NCBI RefSeq assembly: GCF_024055795.1
Contig: NZ_JAMXMY010000022.1
Span: 123,165-187,164 of the forward strand
DNA length: 64,000 nucleotides
Direction: 5' to 3'
Origin: Actinoallomurus purpureus
Lineage (GTDB): Bacteria > Actinomycetota > Actinomycetes > Streptosporangiales > Streptosporangiaceae
Positions 25,008 to 33,041 of this stretch are shown here, piece by piece (the stretch's first letter is position 1; every line of letters starts with the position of its first letter). Below the pieces are notes generated by a model. That model saw nothing but the letters and a program-made list of their open reading frames with translations. It was not told the DNA's origin and searched no databases. Made by a program: the position numbers and the translations under genes.

Positions 25008-26312
25008 TCAGGTCCAGCGGTAGCCGGCCTTGGCGAGGCGGGTGAGGGCCTCGGCGATGACCGGGAGGGGCGGACCGAGGAACAGGCGGAACCACGCCGT
25101 CTCCTCGTCGGCCCCGGTGCTCCAGCGGTCGACGCCCACCAGGACCCCCGTACGCCGGAGGCACTCCTCACGGAACTCGCGCACCGCGTCCGGCTTCCCC
25201 TGCCACGCGGGCGGGACCTGCATCCGCGCGTACGGAGCGAACTCCCCCAGCTGGAACGCGTCCTGCGGGTAGCCGTGCTCCGACGTCAGGACGTCCCGGA
25301 CGACGGCGCGTTTTCGCGAGTATTCGCGGCCGAGGTCGTCCAGGTAGTGCTGTGACTCCTCGTCGGTCAGCCAGGTCGCCATCGCCTCCTGCAGGGGTAT
25401 CGCGCTCGCGAAGGAGCGCTGGAACTGCAGGGTGTTGACGAGGGCGTCGAGCGTCTGGGGGTGGGCGGTCATCGCGCCGATGCCCCAGCCGTTGCAGTGG
25501 AACTGCTTGCCGAGCGACCGTACCGCCAGCCAGCGTCGCCGCGCCTCCGGTGGGGCCGTGGCCATTTCCTCCAGGAGCACGCGGAGGGCGGACGTGGGGG
25601 TCAGCCGTGGATCGTGGACCCCGTAGTAGGCGTCGTCGAGCAGGATCGCGGCGCCCGCGGAGAGCGCCTGGCGGACCATGTCCCGTACGGTGTCGGCGGG
25701 CCAGTTCGCGCCGGTCGGGTTGTGCTGGGCGTTGATGACGATGAGCGCCGCCTGCTCGGCGGGGTCGGCGGCGACGTCGCCGAGCAACTCCGCGAGGTCA
25801 CCGGGTTCGGGGCCGCCGTCGGCCCTCAGCCGTAGGTACCGCATGCGGTAGCCGAGGGGTTCGAGGACCCCCGCGTAGTCCCAGCCGGGCATCGGGGCGA
25901 CGGCGACCGGGATCCGGCCCACGGCCGGACCGTATCCGGGGTCGGCCCGCAGCAGCCGCGCGAAGTCGAACATCGCGTTGCGGGTGCCACCGCCGATCGC
26001 GGCGACCTCGTAGTCGCGGCCGGCCTGGACGTCCTCGGGGAGCCGATGCGTCATGGGGATGTACGAGCGCAGTGTGCGCTGGAGCCGGGGCAGGCCGTAC
26101 TGGGAGATGACGTACCCGTGGGAGTGCCGTGGCAGCTCGGCCAGCGCCGCCATCAGGCCGGGCGCGGCCTGGGTCCACGTCTCGCCGAACCCCAGATAGA
26201 TGAGGTCGCCCGCCGGGCTTCCGGCGTCGAGGTAACCCGAGACCAGGGCCGTGTCGGGAAAGCGCGTCGACAGTTCGGGGCCGGCGATGACCTCGGGGTA
26301 GGGAACGGACAT
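25008..26312 (-). CDS. PLP-dependent aminotransferase, fold type I class I/II
   Basis: 434 residues. The PLP-binding lysine is K269 in SLGKQFHCNGWGIG, with N198 in NAQHNPTGANW and D227/Y229 in LLDDAYYG. The N-terminal 100 residues include the Gly-rich GGGTRNAMFDFARLL phosphate region. Substrate specificity cannot be read from sequence. It is the last gene of a four-gene operon (8 nt after the amidase), so it probably acts on a product of the amidase or the class III enzyme. ATG has GGAGA 5-9 nt upstream. Confidence 0.85.
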   Translation of the reverse strand: MSVPYPEVIAGPELSTRFPDTALVSGYLDAGSPAGDLIYLGFGETWTQAAPGLMAALAELPRHSHGYVISQYGLPRLQRTLRSYIPMTHRLPEDVQAGRDYEVAAIGGGTRNAMFDFARLLRADPGYGPAVGRIPVAVAPMPGWDYAGVLEPLGYRMRYLRLRADGGPEPGDLAELLGDVAADPAEQAALIVINAQHNPTGANWPADTVRDMVRQALSAGAAILLDDAYYGVHDPRLTPTSALRVLLEEMATAPPEARRRWLAVRSLGKQFHCNGWGIGAMTAHPQTLDALVNTLQFQRSFASAIPLQEAMATWLTDEESQHYLDDLGREYSRKRAVVRDVLTSEHGYPQDAFQLGEFAPYARMQVPPAWQGKPDAVREFREECLRRTGVLVGVDRWSTGADEETAWFRLFLGPPLPVIAEALTRLAKAGYRWT

Positions 26313-26320
26313 GGGTCTCC

Positions 26321-27739
26321 TCACCGTCCCGCGGGCTCGGGGAGCGGCCCGAAGACGTGCTCGCACGCCTCCGCGACGCGAAGCAGCGCGGGGTCGCTTC
26401 CGGGGAGGCCGTCCAGTGCGAACCCGATCGGCAGGCCGGCGTCGTCGAGTCCGGCCGGGACGCTCACTCCGGGCCAGCCGACGATGCTGCCCAGGTTGGT
26501 GGTGCGCGTGTAGGCGAGGAAGGCGGAGACGCGCTCGCCGCCCAGGCTCACCTCCTCCGAGCCGATCGGGGCGGCCGTGAGCGGCGTGGTCGGCCAGACG
26601 AGCGCGGTGAGCCCGTTCTCGGCGAAGACCTCGCGCACCATCGCGTCCAGGGCGGGCCGGTGGACGGTCAGGGCCTCCCGGTAGTCGGCGGGCGCCACGG
26701 CGGCATCGCCGAGCAGGCCGGCGAGGATCCCCCGGACGTCGGCGCTGCCGCACCGCTCGACGACCTCGGCCAGGGACAGACCCGTACCGCTCTCCTCCAG
26801 GTAACGGGGCAGGTCGAGGGTGGTCTCGTGGAAGGCGATGGGGAACCCGGCCTTCGCGATGAGGTCGCCCGCGTGCGCGGGGAACGCCACGTCGACGACG
26901 TCGGCTCCGCACGCGGTGAGCTCGGCGAGGCGCCGCTCGAAGATCCGGGCGAGGTCGGGGGCGAGGCCTTCGGCGAACGGGTGCCGTACGACCCCGAGGC
27001 GCACCCCGGTGAGCGCGTCGGCGACGGTTCCCGTGTCCTCGTCGGCGCCGCTCAGCACGGTGTCGAGCAGCCGGACGTCCGCGACCGTGCGGGCCAGCGG
27101 GCCGATGGTGTCGCGGGTGCGCGACACCAGCATGATCCCCCGCTGTGGGTACCGGCCCATGGTCGGCCGCAGCCCGGCGACGCCGCACAGGCTCGCCGGC
27201 ATGCGCACCGACCCGCCGGTGTCCGTGCCGAGCCCCGCAGCCGCCAGTCGCGCGGCGACGGCGGCGGCGGTTCCGCCGCTGCTTCCCCCCGCGATACGGC
27301 CGGTGTCGTACGGGTTGGCCACCGGGCCGAACGCGCCGTTGCCGCTCGTGACCCCGTACGCGAGCTCGTGGAGGTTGGTCTTGCCGAGGACGAGCGCGCC
27401 GGCCTGCCGCAGGAGTCGTACCGCGTCGGCGTCCGCGGCGGGCCGGTGGGTCCGCAGCGCGGGCGTGCCGCCGGTCGTCGGCAGGTCGACGGTGTCGATG
27501 TTGTCCTTGACGGCGATCGGCACTCCGTGCAGCACGCCGAGGGGCTCTCCGCCGGCCTGGGCCTGATCGGCGTTCTTGGCCGCGGAGAGCAGCGCGTCGG
27601 CGTCGACCGTGATGAAGGCGTTCAGGTGGGCGTGGTCCTCGACCCGCTCCAGCAGCGCCGTCGCGTACTCCACGGCGGACAGGTCGCCGCGCCGGATGTG
27701 GGCGGCGACCTCGGTCAGGGGCAGTTCGGAGGGGTTCAC
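26321..27739 (-). CDS. Amidase (GatA/amidase-signature family)
   Basis: Amide hydrolase of 472 residues. The Ser-cisSer-Lys triad is complete: K78 in VKDNIDT, S153 in GGSSGGTAA and S177 in GTDTGGSVRMPAS. The spacing matches the family. No GatB or GatC gene is nearby, so it is a stand-alone amidase, not the tRNA amidotransferase. GTG at 27739 overlaps the preceding stop by 4 nt (GTGA). It lies between two aminotransferases, which suggests cleavage of an amide or urea-type bond in an amino-acid derivative. Confidence 0.9.
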   Translation of the reverse strand: MNPSELPLTEVAAHIRRGDLSAVEYATALLERVEDHAHLNAFITVDADALLSAAKNADQAQAGGEPLGVLHGVPIAVKDNIDTVDLPTTGGTPALRTHRPAADADAVRLLRQAGALVLGKTNLHELAYGVTSGNGAFGPVANPYDTGRIAGGSSGGTAAAVAARLAAAGLGTDTGGSVRMPASLCGVAGLRPTMGRYPQRGIMLVSRTRDTIGPLARTVADVRLLDTVLSGADEDTGTVADALTGVRLGVVRHPFAEGLAPDLARIFERRLAELTACGADVVDVAFPAHAGDLIAKAGFPIAFHETTLDLPRYLEESGTGLSLAEVVERCGSADVRGILAGLLGDAAVAPADYREALTVHRPALDAMVREVFAENGLTALVWPTTPLTAAPIGSEEVSLGGERVSAFLAYTRTTNLGSIVGWPGVSVPAGLDDAGLPIGFALDGLPGSDPALLRVAEACEHVFGPLPEPAGR

Positions 27740-29169
27740 CGCAGGCTCCCCGTTCCGGAGGCGGCAGGAGCCTCGTGCAGGAGATGCGGCGCCTGCTCGG
27801 CGACGTGGGGGCGAAGCTGGGTGAGCGCGTCGCGGACGGCGGTCACGAAGGTGTCCAGATGCTCGTCGGTCATCGGCGTGGACAGCGCGAACAGGCCGCG
27901 GCGGGACACGTACACCCCGCGGTTCATCAGCTCGAGGTGGAGCAGTTCCGGCAGATCGCCCAGGCCCGCCGCGCGGGCGGCCACGTCCTGCGGACTCCGG
28001 ATCGGCCCGTCTCCCCAGTGCAGGTTCGCCAGGGAGCCGACGCCCGTCACCTGCATCATTACTCCCGCCTCGCGGGCCGCCACCGGGATGTCGCGGATCA
28101 GCCGCTCCCCCATCGCGTTCAGCCGGGTGACCTCGTCGGCGCCGTAGGTGTCGAGGGCGGCCAGCCCGACGGCGAGGCTGAGGTTGTTCCCGGCGAAGGC
28201 CCCGGCGTGGTAGACGGGGTTGGGGCGGGTGGGGTCGAACTGCGCCATGATGTCGGCGCGCCCGCCGAACGCCCCGAGCGGCAGGCCGCCGCCGATGATC
28301 TTGCTCAGCGAGGTGAGGTCCGGCGTGATGCCGTAGCGCGCCTGCAACGGCCCCATCCGGAACGTCGCGCACTCGTCGAAGATCAGCAGTACGCCGCGGT
28401 CCGCGGTGAGCCTCCGCAGACCGCGCAGGTAGTCGACGTCGCCGGGGATGCAGCCGGCCGCCCCCATCATGGGCTCCACGATCAGCGCCGCGATGTCCTG
28501 GCCGCGGCGGTCCAGGAGTTCCTCGGCCGCGGCCAGGTCGTTGTACGGGAGGAGGAGAACATCGCGCGTCCGGCCGACCGGCACTCCTCGCGCCGGCTGC
28601 GCGAGGGGAAAGGACTCGGGCAGCCCGGCCTGCGGATACCGCGGCTCGGTCATCCCGGTGAACATGTTGATCTCGGCGTCGTCGTGCAGCCCGTGATAGC
28701 CGCCGTCGATCTTGACGATGACGTCCCGGCCGGTGAACGCCCGCGCGGCGCGCAGCGCCATCATCGTCGCCTCGGTGCCCGAATTGCAGTACCGCACGCT
28801 TTCGACCGACGGGACCCGCCGGCAGACGGCCTCCGCGTGACGCACCTGCACCTCGGCCACCGTGCCCAGCGCGGTACCCAGGGAGATCTGCTCGGCCGCC
28901 GCCTGGACCAGGACGGGATGGGCGTGGCCGTGCACGATCGCGCTCATGTTGTTGCAGAAGTCGAGGTACTCGTTGCCGTCGACGTCGGTCAGGACGCAGC
29001 CGGCGCCATGGGACATGAAGACCGGGTACGGCGAGAAATGGTTGATGGTCCGGGTGTCCCCGCCCGGCAGCCATTTCTTCGCCTCTTCGTGGAGCTTCGA
29101 CGAGGTCGGCGTACGGGAGACGTAGCGGTCGAGTACGTGACGCGCCGCGTCTTCGGCGAGGTGGGCCAT
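27736..29169 (-). CDS. Class III aminotransferase (glutamate-1-semialdehyde aminomutase-like)
   Basis: 477 residues. PLP lysine is K290 in SLSKIIGGGLPLGAFGG, D265 in FDECATFR, and CNSGTEATMMALRAAR (128-143) binds phosphate. The closest pattern is HemL/GSA-aminomutase, but the loop LGTALGTVAEVQVRHAEAVCRRVPS and the lack of any heme gene nearby argue for a different amino-keto or beta-amino substrate. It overlaps the amidase by 4 nt and starts 31 nt after the GNAT gene. Confidence 0.85.
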   Translation of the reverse strand: MAHLAEDAARHVLDRYVSRTPTSSKLHEEAKKWLPGGDTRTINHFSPYPVFMSHGAGCVLTDVDGNEYLDFCNNMSAIVHGHAHPVLVQAAAEQISLGTALGTVAEVQVRHAEAVCRRVPSVESVRYCNSGTEATMMALRAARAFTGRDVIVKIDGGYHGLHDDAEINMFTGMTEPRYPQAGLPESFPLAQPARGVPVGRTRDVLLLPYNDLAAAEELLDRRGQDIAALIVEPMMGAAGCIPGDVDYLRGLRRLTADRGVLLIFDECATFRMGPLQARYGITPDLTSLSKIIGGGLPLGAFGGRADIMAQFDPTRPNPVYHAGAFAGNNLSLAVGLAALDTYGADEVTRLNAMGERLIRDIPVAAREAGVMMQVTGVGSLANLHWGDGPIRSPQDVAARAAGLGDLPELLHLELMNRGVYVSRRGLFALSTPMTDEHLDTFVTAVRDALTQLRPHVAEQAPHLLHEAPAASGTGSLR

Positions 29170-29200
29170 CGGGTCTGTCTCGATTCCGGTCGGGGCTGGG

Positions 29201-30550
29201 TCAGACGAAGGGCCAGATGTGCGACGGCCGCTTCGGGAAGAGAACGGGGAGGAGGGCCGCCGCCCGGTCGTTCTGCAGGCGGAAGTCGGGGAATGCCGGC
29301 GCGATCTCGGGGATCTCCGCATGGCCGAAAAGGAGCTGGAGGAACATCTGCGTCGGCATGGACGCGTCGGATCCCCGGCGGCTGTGGTCCGGCCACGGCT
29401 CGACCTGCACGAGGGCGCCCTCCCGGAACCGGAGCAGCAGCCCGTGGGTGTAGAAGTGCAGGCGCAGTGCTCCCGTGAACCCGGCGGCGCCGGAAGCGGA
29501 CAGCCGCTCCTCGAGCACCGGCCGCACCGTGCGGAGGAACCGGACAAGGTCCGGGACCCGGAGGAACCAGCCCATGTGCGGCGGCCGCCTGACCAGCAGG
29601 TCGCCCAGCACGTCGTACGCCGGATGCTCGCGGCCCAGCCACAGCATGTATCCGGCCTCGCCGGTCAGCTGCCGGACGACACTCGGCGCAGTGTCCTGCC
29701 AGGAGACCTCGGGCATCAGCTCGAACCCGGCGATCGACACCACCTGCTCGGGGCACGGCAGGCCGGGCAGCCAGTGCGGGATCGGGAAGCTGGGTATGCC
29801 GCCGTACCCGAGCAGGACGTATCCCGCCGGTGCACCCGCCCGTTCGACCATGAGCAGCTCGTCGTACAACATGTTCTGGCGGCTGCGGCCGGTCAGCTCG
29901 TGCCGCCAGTGCTCTTCGTCCCGCGGGCAGGCGAGCAGCGATCTGGCACGGGCGTGACGGTCGATGGCGATGAGGGCCGGGACGTCGGCCGGTGTGGCCG
30001 GGCGGAGGGTGACCGGCTCGCCCTCCTCCGGCGCGGGCGGGAGCTCATGGGTACGGCCGCCGCGGCCCGCCCGCTGCGTCAGCGCCATGTGGTACCCGAA
30101 CTCCTCATGGAAGAACATGAGGTCGGTGATGGCCTGCACCAGGTCTCCGCGTTCGGCGCTCCGCTCGTGCAGCGCGCGCAACTGCCGGGTGATCAGGCCC
30201 CGGCGGCGGTAGTCCGGATGCGTCGCCACGAGCTCCAGGCGCCCCACGCCGAACGGCACACCGGCGTACGACCAGGTCTGCCGCACCAACGTCAGGCTCG
30301 ACACGACGGCGCCGGTACGCGGGTCCTCGACCACGGTGATGTCGGCGAGGTCCATGGTCGGATGCTCGAAATCGAAGAGATCGCTCGTCCAGGTGCCGAC
30401 CGCGACGCTGGGCGTGCCGCCCGGTCCGGCGTGCACCATGGCCTGAAGCCCGGTGAGGGCGTCCCGGTCCCGCCCCGTCGCCTGCCGCACCACGAGACCG
30501 TCCGCCAATGGGATCCGCATCTCTCCCGTGACCGGGACATCCGCCGTCAT
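29201..30550 (-). CDS. Eis-like GNAT N-acetyltransferase
   Basis: 449 residues. Length and layout fit the Eis family: two GNAT domains followed by a sterol-carrier-like C-terminal domain. The acetyl-CoA loop is ATHPDYRRRGLITRQLRALHE (about 110-130). The C-terminal part (FYTHGLLLRFREGALVQVEPW) is the SCP2-like strand region. ATG with GGGGG 4 nt upstream. First gene of the operon with two aminotransferases and an amidase. Eis enzymes acetylate amines of antibiotics or proteins; the target here is unknown and may be an intermediate made by its neighbours. Confidence 0.83.
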   Translation of the reverse strand: MTADVPVTGEMRIPLADGLVVRQATGRDRDALTGLQAMVHAGPGGTPSVAVGTWTSDLFDFEHPTMDLADITVVEDPRTGAVVSSLTLVRQTWSYAGVPFGVGRLELVATHPDYRRRGLITRQLRALHERSAERGDLVQAITDLMFFHEEFGYHMALTQRAGRGGRTHELPPAPEEGEPVTLRPATPADVPALIAIDRHARARSLLACPRDEEHWRHELTGRSRQNMLYDELLMVERAGAPAGYVLLGYGGIPSFPIPHWLPGLPCPEQVVSIAGFELMPEVSWQDTAPSVVRQLTGEAGYMLWLGREHPAYDVLGDLLVRRPPHMGWFLRVPDLVRFLRTVRPVLEERLSASGAAGFTGALRLHFYTHGLLLRFREGALVQVEPWPDHSRRGSDASMPTQMFLQLLFGHAEIPEIAPAFPDFRLQNDRAAALLPVLFPKRPSHIWPFV

Positions 30551-30626
30551 CAAACCCCCACCAGCGGTCGATCGCAGGAGCGGCGAGTGAGGACCGCCGA
30601 CGGCGAAGGCGCCGCTTTCACCTAAG

Positions 30627-30700
30627 TCCTCCGGAGGATGCTCCGGCCTTCAGCCGGGGAGGAATCCGGGCTCCGTCAGGAGCGGCCCGGCGTAGCCGGG
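30627..30700. repeat. Hairpin cluster at the left end of the tnpB element
   Basis: Palindrome TCCTCCGGAGGA (30627-30638), then a 7-bp hairpin with loop CTTCA (30641-30659), then GCTCC/GGAGC and CCCGGC/GCCGGG hairpins up to about 30700. The second hairpin plus AGGAATCCGG resembles the right-end hairpin plus AGGAAGTCAATCCGG at 32036-32059, in the same orientation. Confidence 0.5.
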
Positions 30701-30776
30701 ACGGCCTGAGAACGGAGTCCGCCGACGTTCGGTCATTCGCCTTACAAGTGCATGCGCCATGTGTAAGGTTCCGGTC

Positions 30777-31988
30777 ATGCGGACGGCGTACAAGTGCCGG
30801 GCCTACCCCGGCCCCGAACAAGCGGCGGTGTTCAGCCGCACGTTCGGGTGTGTGCGCCTGGTGTGGAACAAGACCCTCGCCGAACGCCACGCCGCGTACC
30901 ACCAGCGAGGCCAGAAGACCTCCTACAAGCAGACCGACGCCGCTTTGACCGGATGGAAGAAGACCGAAGACCTGGCGTTCCTCTCGGAGGTGTCGTCGGT
31001 TCCGTTGCAGCAGACGCTGCGGCATCAGCATGCGGCGTTCGCGAACTTCTTCGCCGGCCGCGCGAAGTACCCGCGGTTCAAGAACCGCAACTCCCGGCAG
31101 ACCGCGCACTACACCCGCTCGGCGTTCCGGATGAACAACGGCGAGTTGTCCATGGCCAAAACCACGGCACCGCTGCGGTTCGTGTGGTCCTTCGACGACG
31201 TCGAGGTCTCCACGCTCAACCCCACCATGGTCGTCATCTCCCGGGATCCGGACGGCCGCTGGTACGTCACGTTCGCCATCGACACCGACGCCCCCGACCC
31301 CATCGATGAGGCCGGGCACGCCATCGGTATCGATCTGGGGATCAAGGACTTCGCGGTCACCTCCGACGCCGAACGCATCGCCAACCCCCGCCACCTGGAG
31401 CGCAAGGCCCGCAACCTCGCCCGCTACCAGCGGCGGATGGCCCGCTGCCAGCGCGGGAGCGCCAACCGGCGCAAGGCCAAGGCCAAGGTCGCCCGCGCTC
31501 ACCGCAAGGTCCGTAACGCCCGCGCCGACTTCCTGCATCGCACCAGCGCCAACCTGGTGCGCAGAGCGGATGTCATCGTGATCGAAGACCTCGCGGTCAA
31601 GAACATGGTGAAGAACCGCAGGCTGGCGCGGGTGATCAGTGATGCGGGGTGGGGGGAGTTCCGCCGGCAGTTGGAGTACAAGGCCGAACGGACCGGGCGC
31701 ACGCTCGTGGTGATCGATCGCTGGTATCCGTCTTCCAAGACCTGCTCGGCTTGCGGGTACCTGCTCGCGGAGCTGAGTCTTTCCACCCGGCACTGGACGT
31801 GTCCGGGCTGCCGCACCCGGCATGACCGGGACATCAACGCGGCCAAGAACATCGTTGCGGCTGGTCAAGCCGTAGCCAGGGAGAGATCCTCTGGTGATGC
31901 CTGTGGAGCTGATGTCAGACGGCAAGGGTCCTCCCTTCCGCAGCCGGCGCTGAAGCAGGAAACCCGCGCCGTGAGGCGCCCGGCCTAA
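30777..31988 (+). CDS. tnpB: TnpB RNA-guided nuclease
   Basis: 403 residues. All RuvC catalytic residues are present: D186 in GIDLGIKDFAV, E270 in VIVIEDLAVKNM, D352 in RHDRDINAAKN. The zinc finger Cys 323, 326, 342, 345 is intact. The N-terminus MRTAYKCRAYPGPEQ is typical. The ATG at 30777 is preferred over one at 30759 because it matches the family start. TnpB proteins cut DNA guided by an omega-RNA made from the element's right end, and preserve the element at the donor site. The C-terminal 45 residues after the zinc finger are low in conservation, as they overlap the omega-RNA. Confidence 0.93.
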   Translation: MRTAYKCRAYPGPEQAAVFSRTFGCVRLVWNKTLAERHAAYHQRGQKTSYKQTDAALTGWKKTEDLAFLSEVSSVPLQQTLRHQHAAFANFFAGRAKYPRFKNRNSRQTAHYTRSAFRMNNGELSMAKTTAPLRFVWSFDDVEVSTLNPTMVVISRDPDGRWYVTFAIDTDAPDPIDEAGHAIGIDLGIKDFAVTSDAERIANPRHLERKARNLARYQRRMARCQRGSANRRKAKAKVARAHRKVRNARADFLHRTSANLVRRADVIVIEDLAVKNMVKNRRLARVISDAGWGEFRRQLEYKAERTGRTLVVIDRWYPSSKTCSACGYLLAELSLSTRHWTCPGCRTRHDRDINAAKNIVAAGQAVARERSSGDACGADVRRQGSSLPQPALKQETRAVRRPA

Positions 31989-32074
31989 AGGCCGGATCGG
32001 CCACAAGGCCGATGGGAATCCCCCTTCTTCACTTCAGAAGGGGGAGGAAGTCAATCCGGCCTCTCTTACCTCAC
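31850..32074 (+). ncRNA. Predicted omega-RNA (reRNA) scaffold with guide
   Basis: In TnpB elements the guide RNA is transcribed across the 3' end of tnpB and the right end, and the guide is the flanking host sequence. Here hairpins GCGCC/GGCGC (31966-31979), CCGGCC/GGCCGG (31980-31995), CGGCC/GGCCG (31998-32011) and CCCCCTTCT/AGAAGGGGG (32020-32044) precede AGGAAGTCAA. The guide would then start at 32055 with TCCGGCCTCTC. The 5' end is an estimate. Confidence 0.5.
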
Positions 32075-32231
32075 CACCGATTTCCGGAAGCTACCACGCG
32101 AGCCCGGAGCACCACGGGAATTCGGACGTTTCGCTTGGTCGACGATGCGCGTCCGGAACGGCCTACCGGCCATACCCTCGCCTTCCCGCCTCCTGGAAGA
32201 TCCGCACCCACCGCCTCACCGGTTCAGGGAC

Positions 32232-32279
32232 TCACGGGGCGGGCACCTCTCCGTGGTCCTCGCCCGGAAGCGGCGTCAC
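32232..32279 (-). pseudogene. Relic of a Phd-type antitoxin gene tail
   Basis: On the minus strand PLPGEDHGEVPAP followed by a stop matches the last residues RLPREDHGEVSAP of the antitoxin ending at 19604. At DNA level 32229-32276 and 19601-19648 agree at 42 of 48 positions. Nothing of the rest of the gene is visible: upstream lies the TetR gene 3' end, downstream the tnpB element. This is a fragment, presumably left by a deletion. The remaining sequence 32055-32228 shows no gene. Confidence 0.55.
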
Positions 32280-32309
32280 TCCGACGTCAGGAGGCGCGGG
32301 CGACGGCGA

Positions 32310-32897
32310 TCACGGCGCCCCGCCTTGCGGGAGGAGAGTTCCGAAGACCAGGGCGAAGAAGGACTCGAAGGCGTCGGCCGAGCGGTCGGCGCGCGCTCTG
32401 ATGAGGGAGCCCTCCCAGGCGTCGACGAGAAACCCGGCCGTGGCCCGCGGGTCGAGGCCGGCGCGGAGGGCCCCGGCCTCCCGGGCCTCGGTGAGCACCA
32501 CGGCGATCGCCTCGGTCCACTGGGCAAGACACTGGCGGACCGCATCGCGGATGACGTCGCTGTGGTCGGCGATCTCCGCGCCGAAGTTGCCCATCAGACA
32601 GCCGCGCGTGAACTCATGCCGCACGACGTAGTCGCGGAGCGACTCGAAGTGCGCGCGTAGCCGGGCCAGCGGCTCGCCGTCTCCCCCGGCCAACTCCTGC
32701 ACGGGGTGCCGGTCGCCGTACCGCTGCAGGGCCACGACGGCGAGCGCCTCCTTGCTGTCGAAGTGGTTGTAGAACGACCCCTTCGGCACGCCCGCCGCAT
32801 CGGTGATCACCTTCACGCCGGCCGCGTTGTACCCCTGAACGTGGAAGCGCTCCAGAGCCGCCTCGACGATCTCCTCGCGTACGCCCCGCCTGCCCAC
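32310..32897 (-). CDS. TetR-family regulator
   Basis: 195 residues. TetR helix-turn-helix near residues 8-50 (REEIVEAALERFHVQGYNAAGVKVITDAAGVPKGSFYNHFDSKEAL) and a TetR_C helical core with a Cys at about 95. GTG start with GGAGG 9 nt upstream. It is divergent from an alcohol dehydrogenase/SDR operon and faces two inverted copies of a 19-bp site covering both promoters. It is almost certainly an autoregulated repressor of that operon, responding to an unknown aldehyde, alcohol or electrophile. Confidence 0.9.
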   Translation of the reverse strand: MGRRGVREEIVEAALERFHVQGYNAAGVKVITDAAGVPKGSFYNHFDSKEALAVVALQRYGDRHPVQELAGGDGEPLARLRAHFESLRDYVVRHEFTRGCLMGNFGAEIADHSDVIRDAVRQCLAQWTEAIAVVLTEAREAGALRAGLDPRATAGFLVDAWEGSLIRARADRSADAFESFFALVFGTLLPQGGAP

Positions 32898-32915
32898 ACC
32901 GACCCACCTCCGCCG

Positions 32916-32993
32916 CCAATATGGCCGGTCGTCTCAATCCTGTCAACCGGCGGTAGGCCTGCTTGACAGAGCTAAGACGACCGGTCATATTGG
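32916..32993. promoter_or_regulatory. Mirror-symmetric divergent promoters with two TetR operators
   Basis: Plus strand: TTGACA (32963-32968), 17-nt spacer, CATATT (32986-32991). Minus strand: TTGACA (32946-32941), 17-nt spacer, CATATT (32923-32918). Each spacer and -10 is covered by one copy of a 19-bp site, CCAATATGGCCGGTCGTCT (32916-32934) and, inverted with one mismatch, AGACGACCGGTCATATTGG (32975-32993). One repressor can thus shut both promoters. Confidence 0.85.
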
Positions 32994-33041
32994 CCGAGTC
33001 GGTCGAACATGTCCGGCGTCGTAGCGACATGAGGAGACGGC

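Larger units (their letters stand above)
30627..32054 (+). mobile_element. IS200/IS605-group (IS1341-like) element carrying only tnpB
   Basis: Left boundary is estimated at the palindromic, hairpin-rich block 30627-30700. Right boundary is placed after AGTCAA at 32054, following a 9-bp-stem hairpin (32020-32028/32036-32044). No TnpA transposase gene is inside or adjacent, so mobility would need TnpA in trans. The element separates the aminotransferase/amidase operon from a TetR gene. The exact left end is uncertain. Confidence 0.6.
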
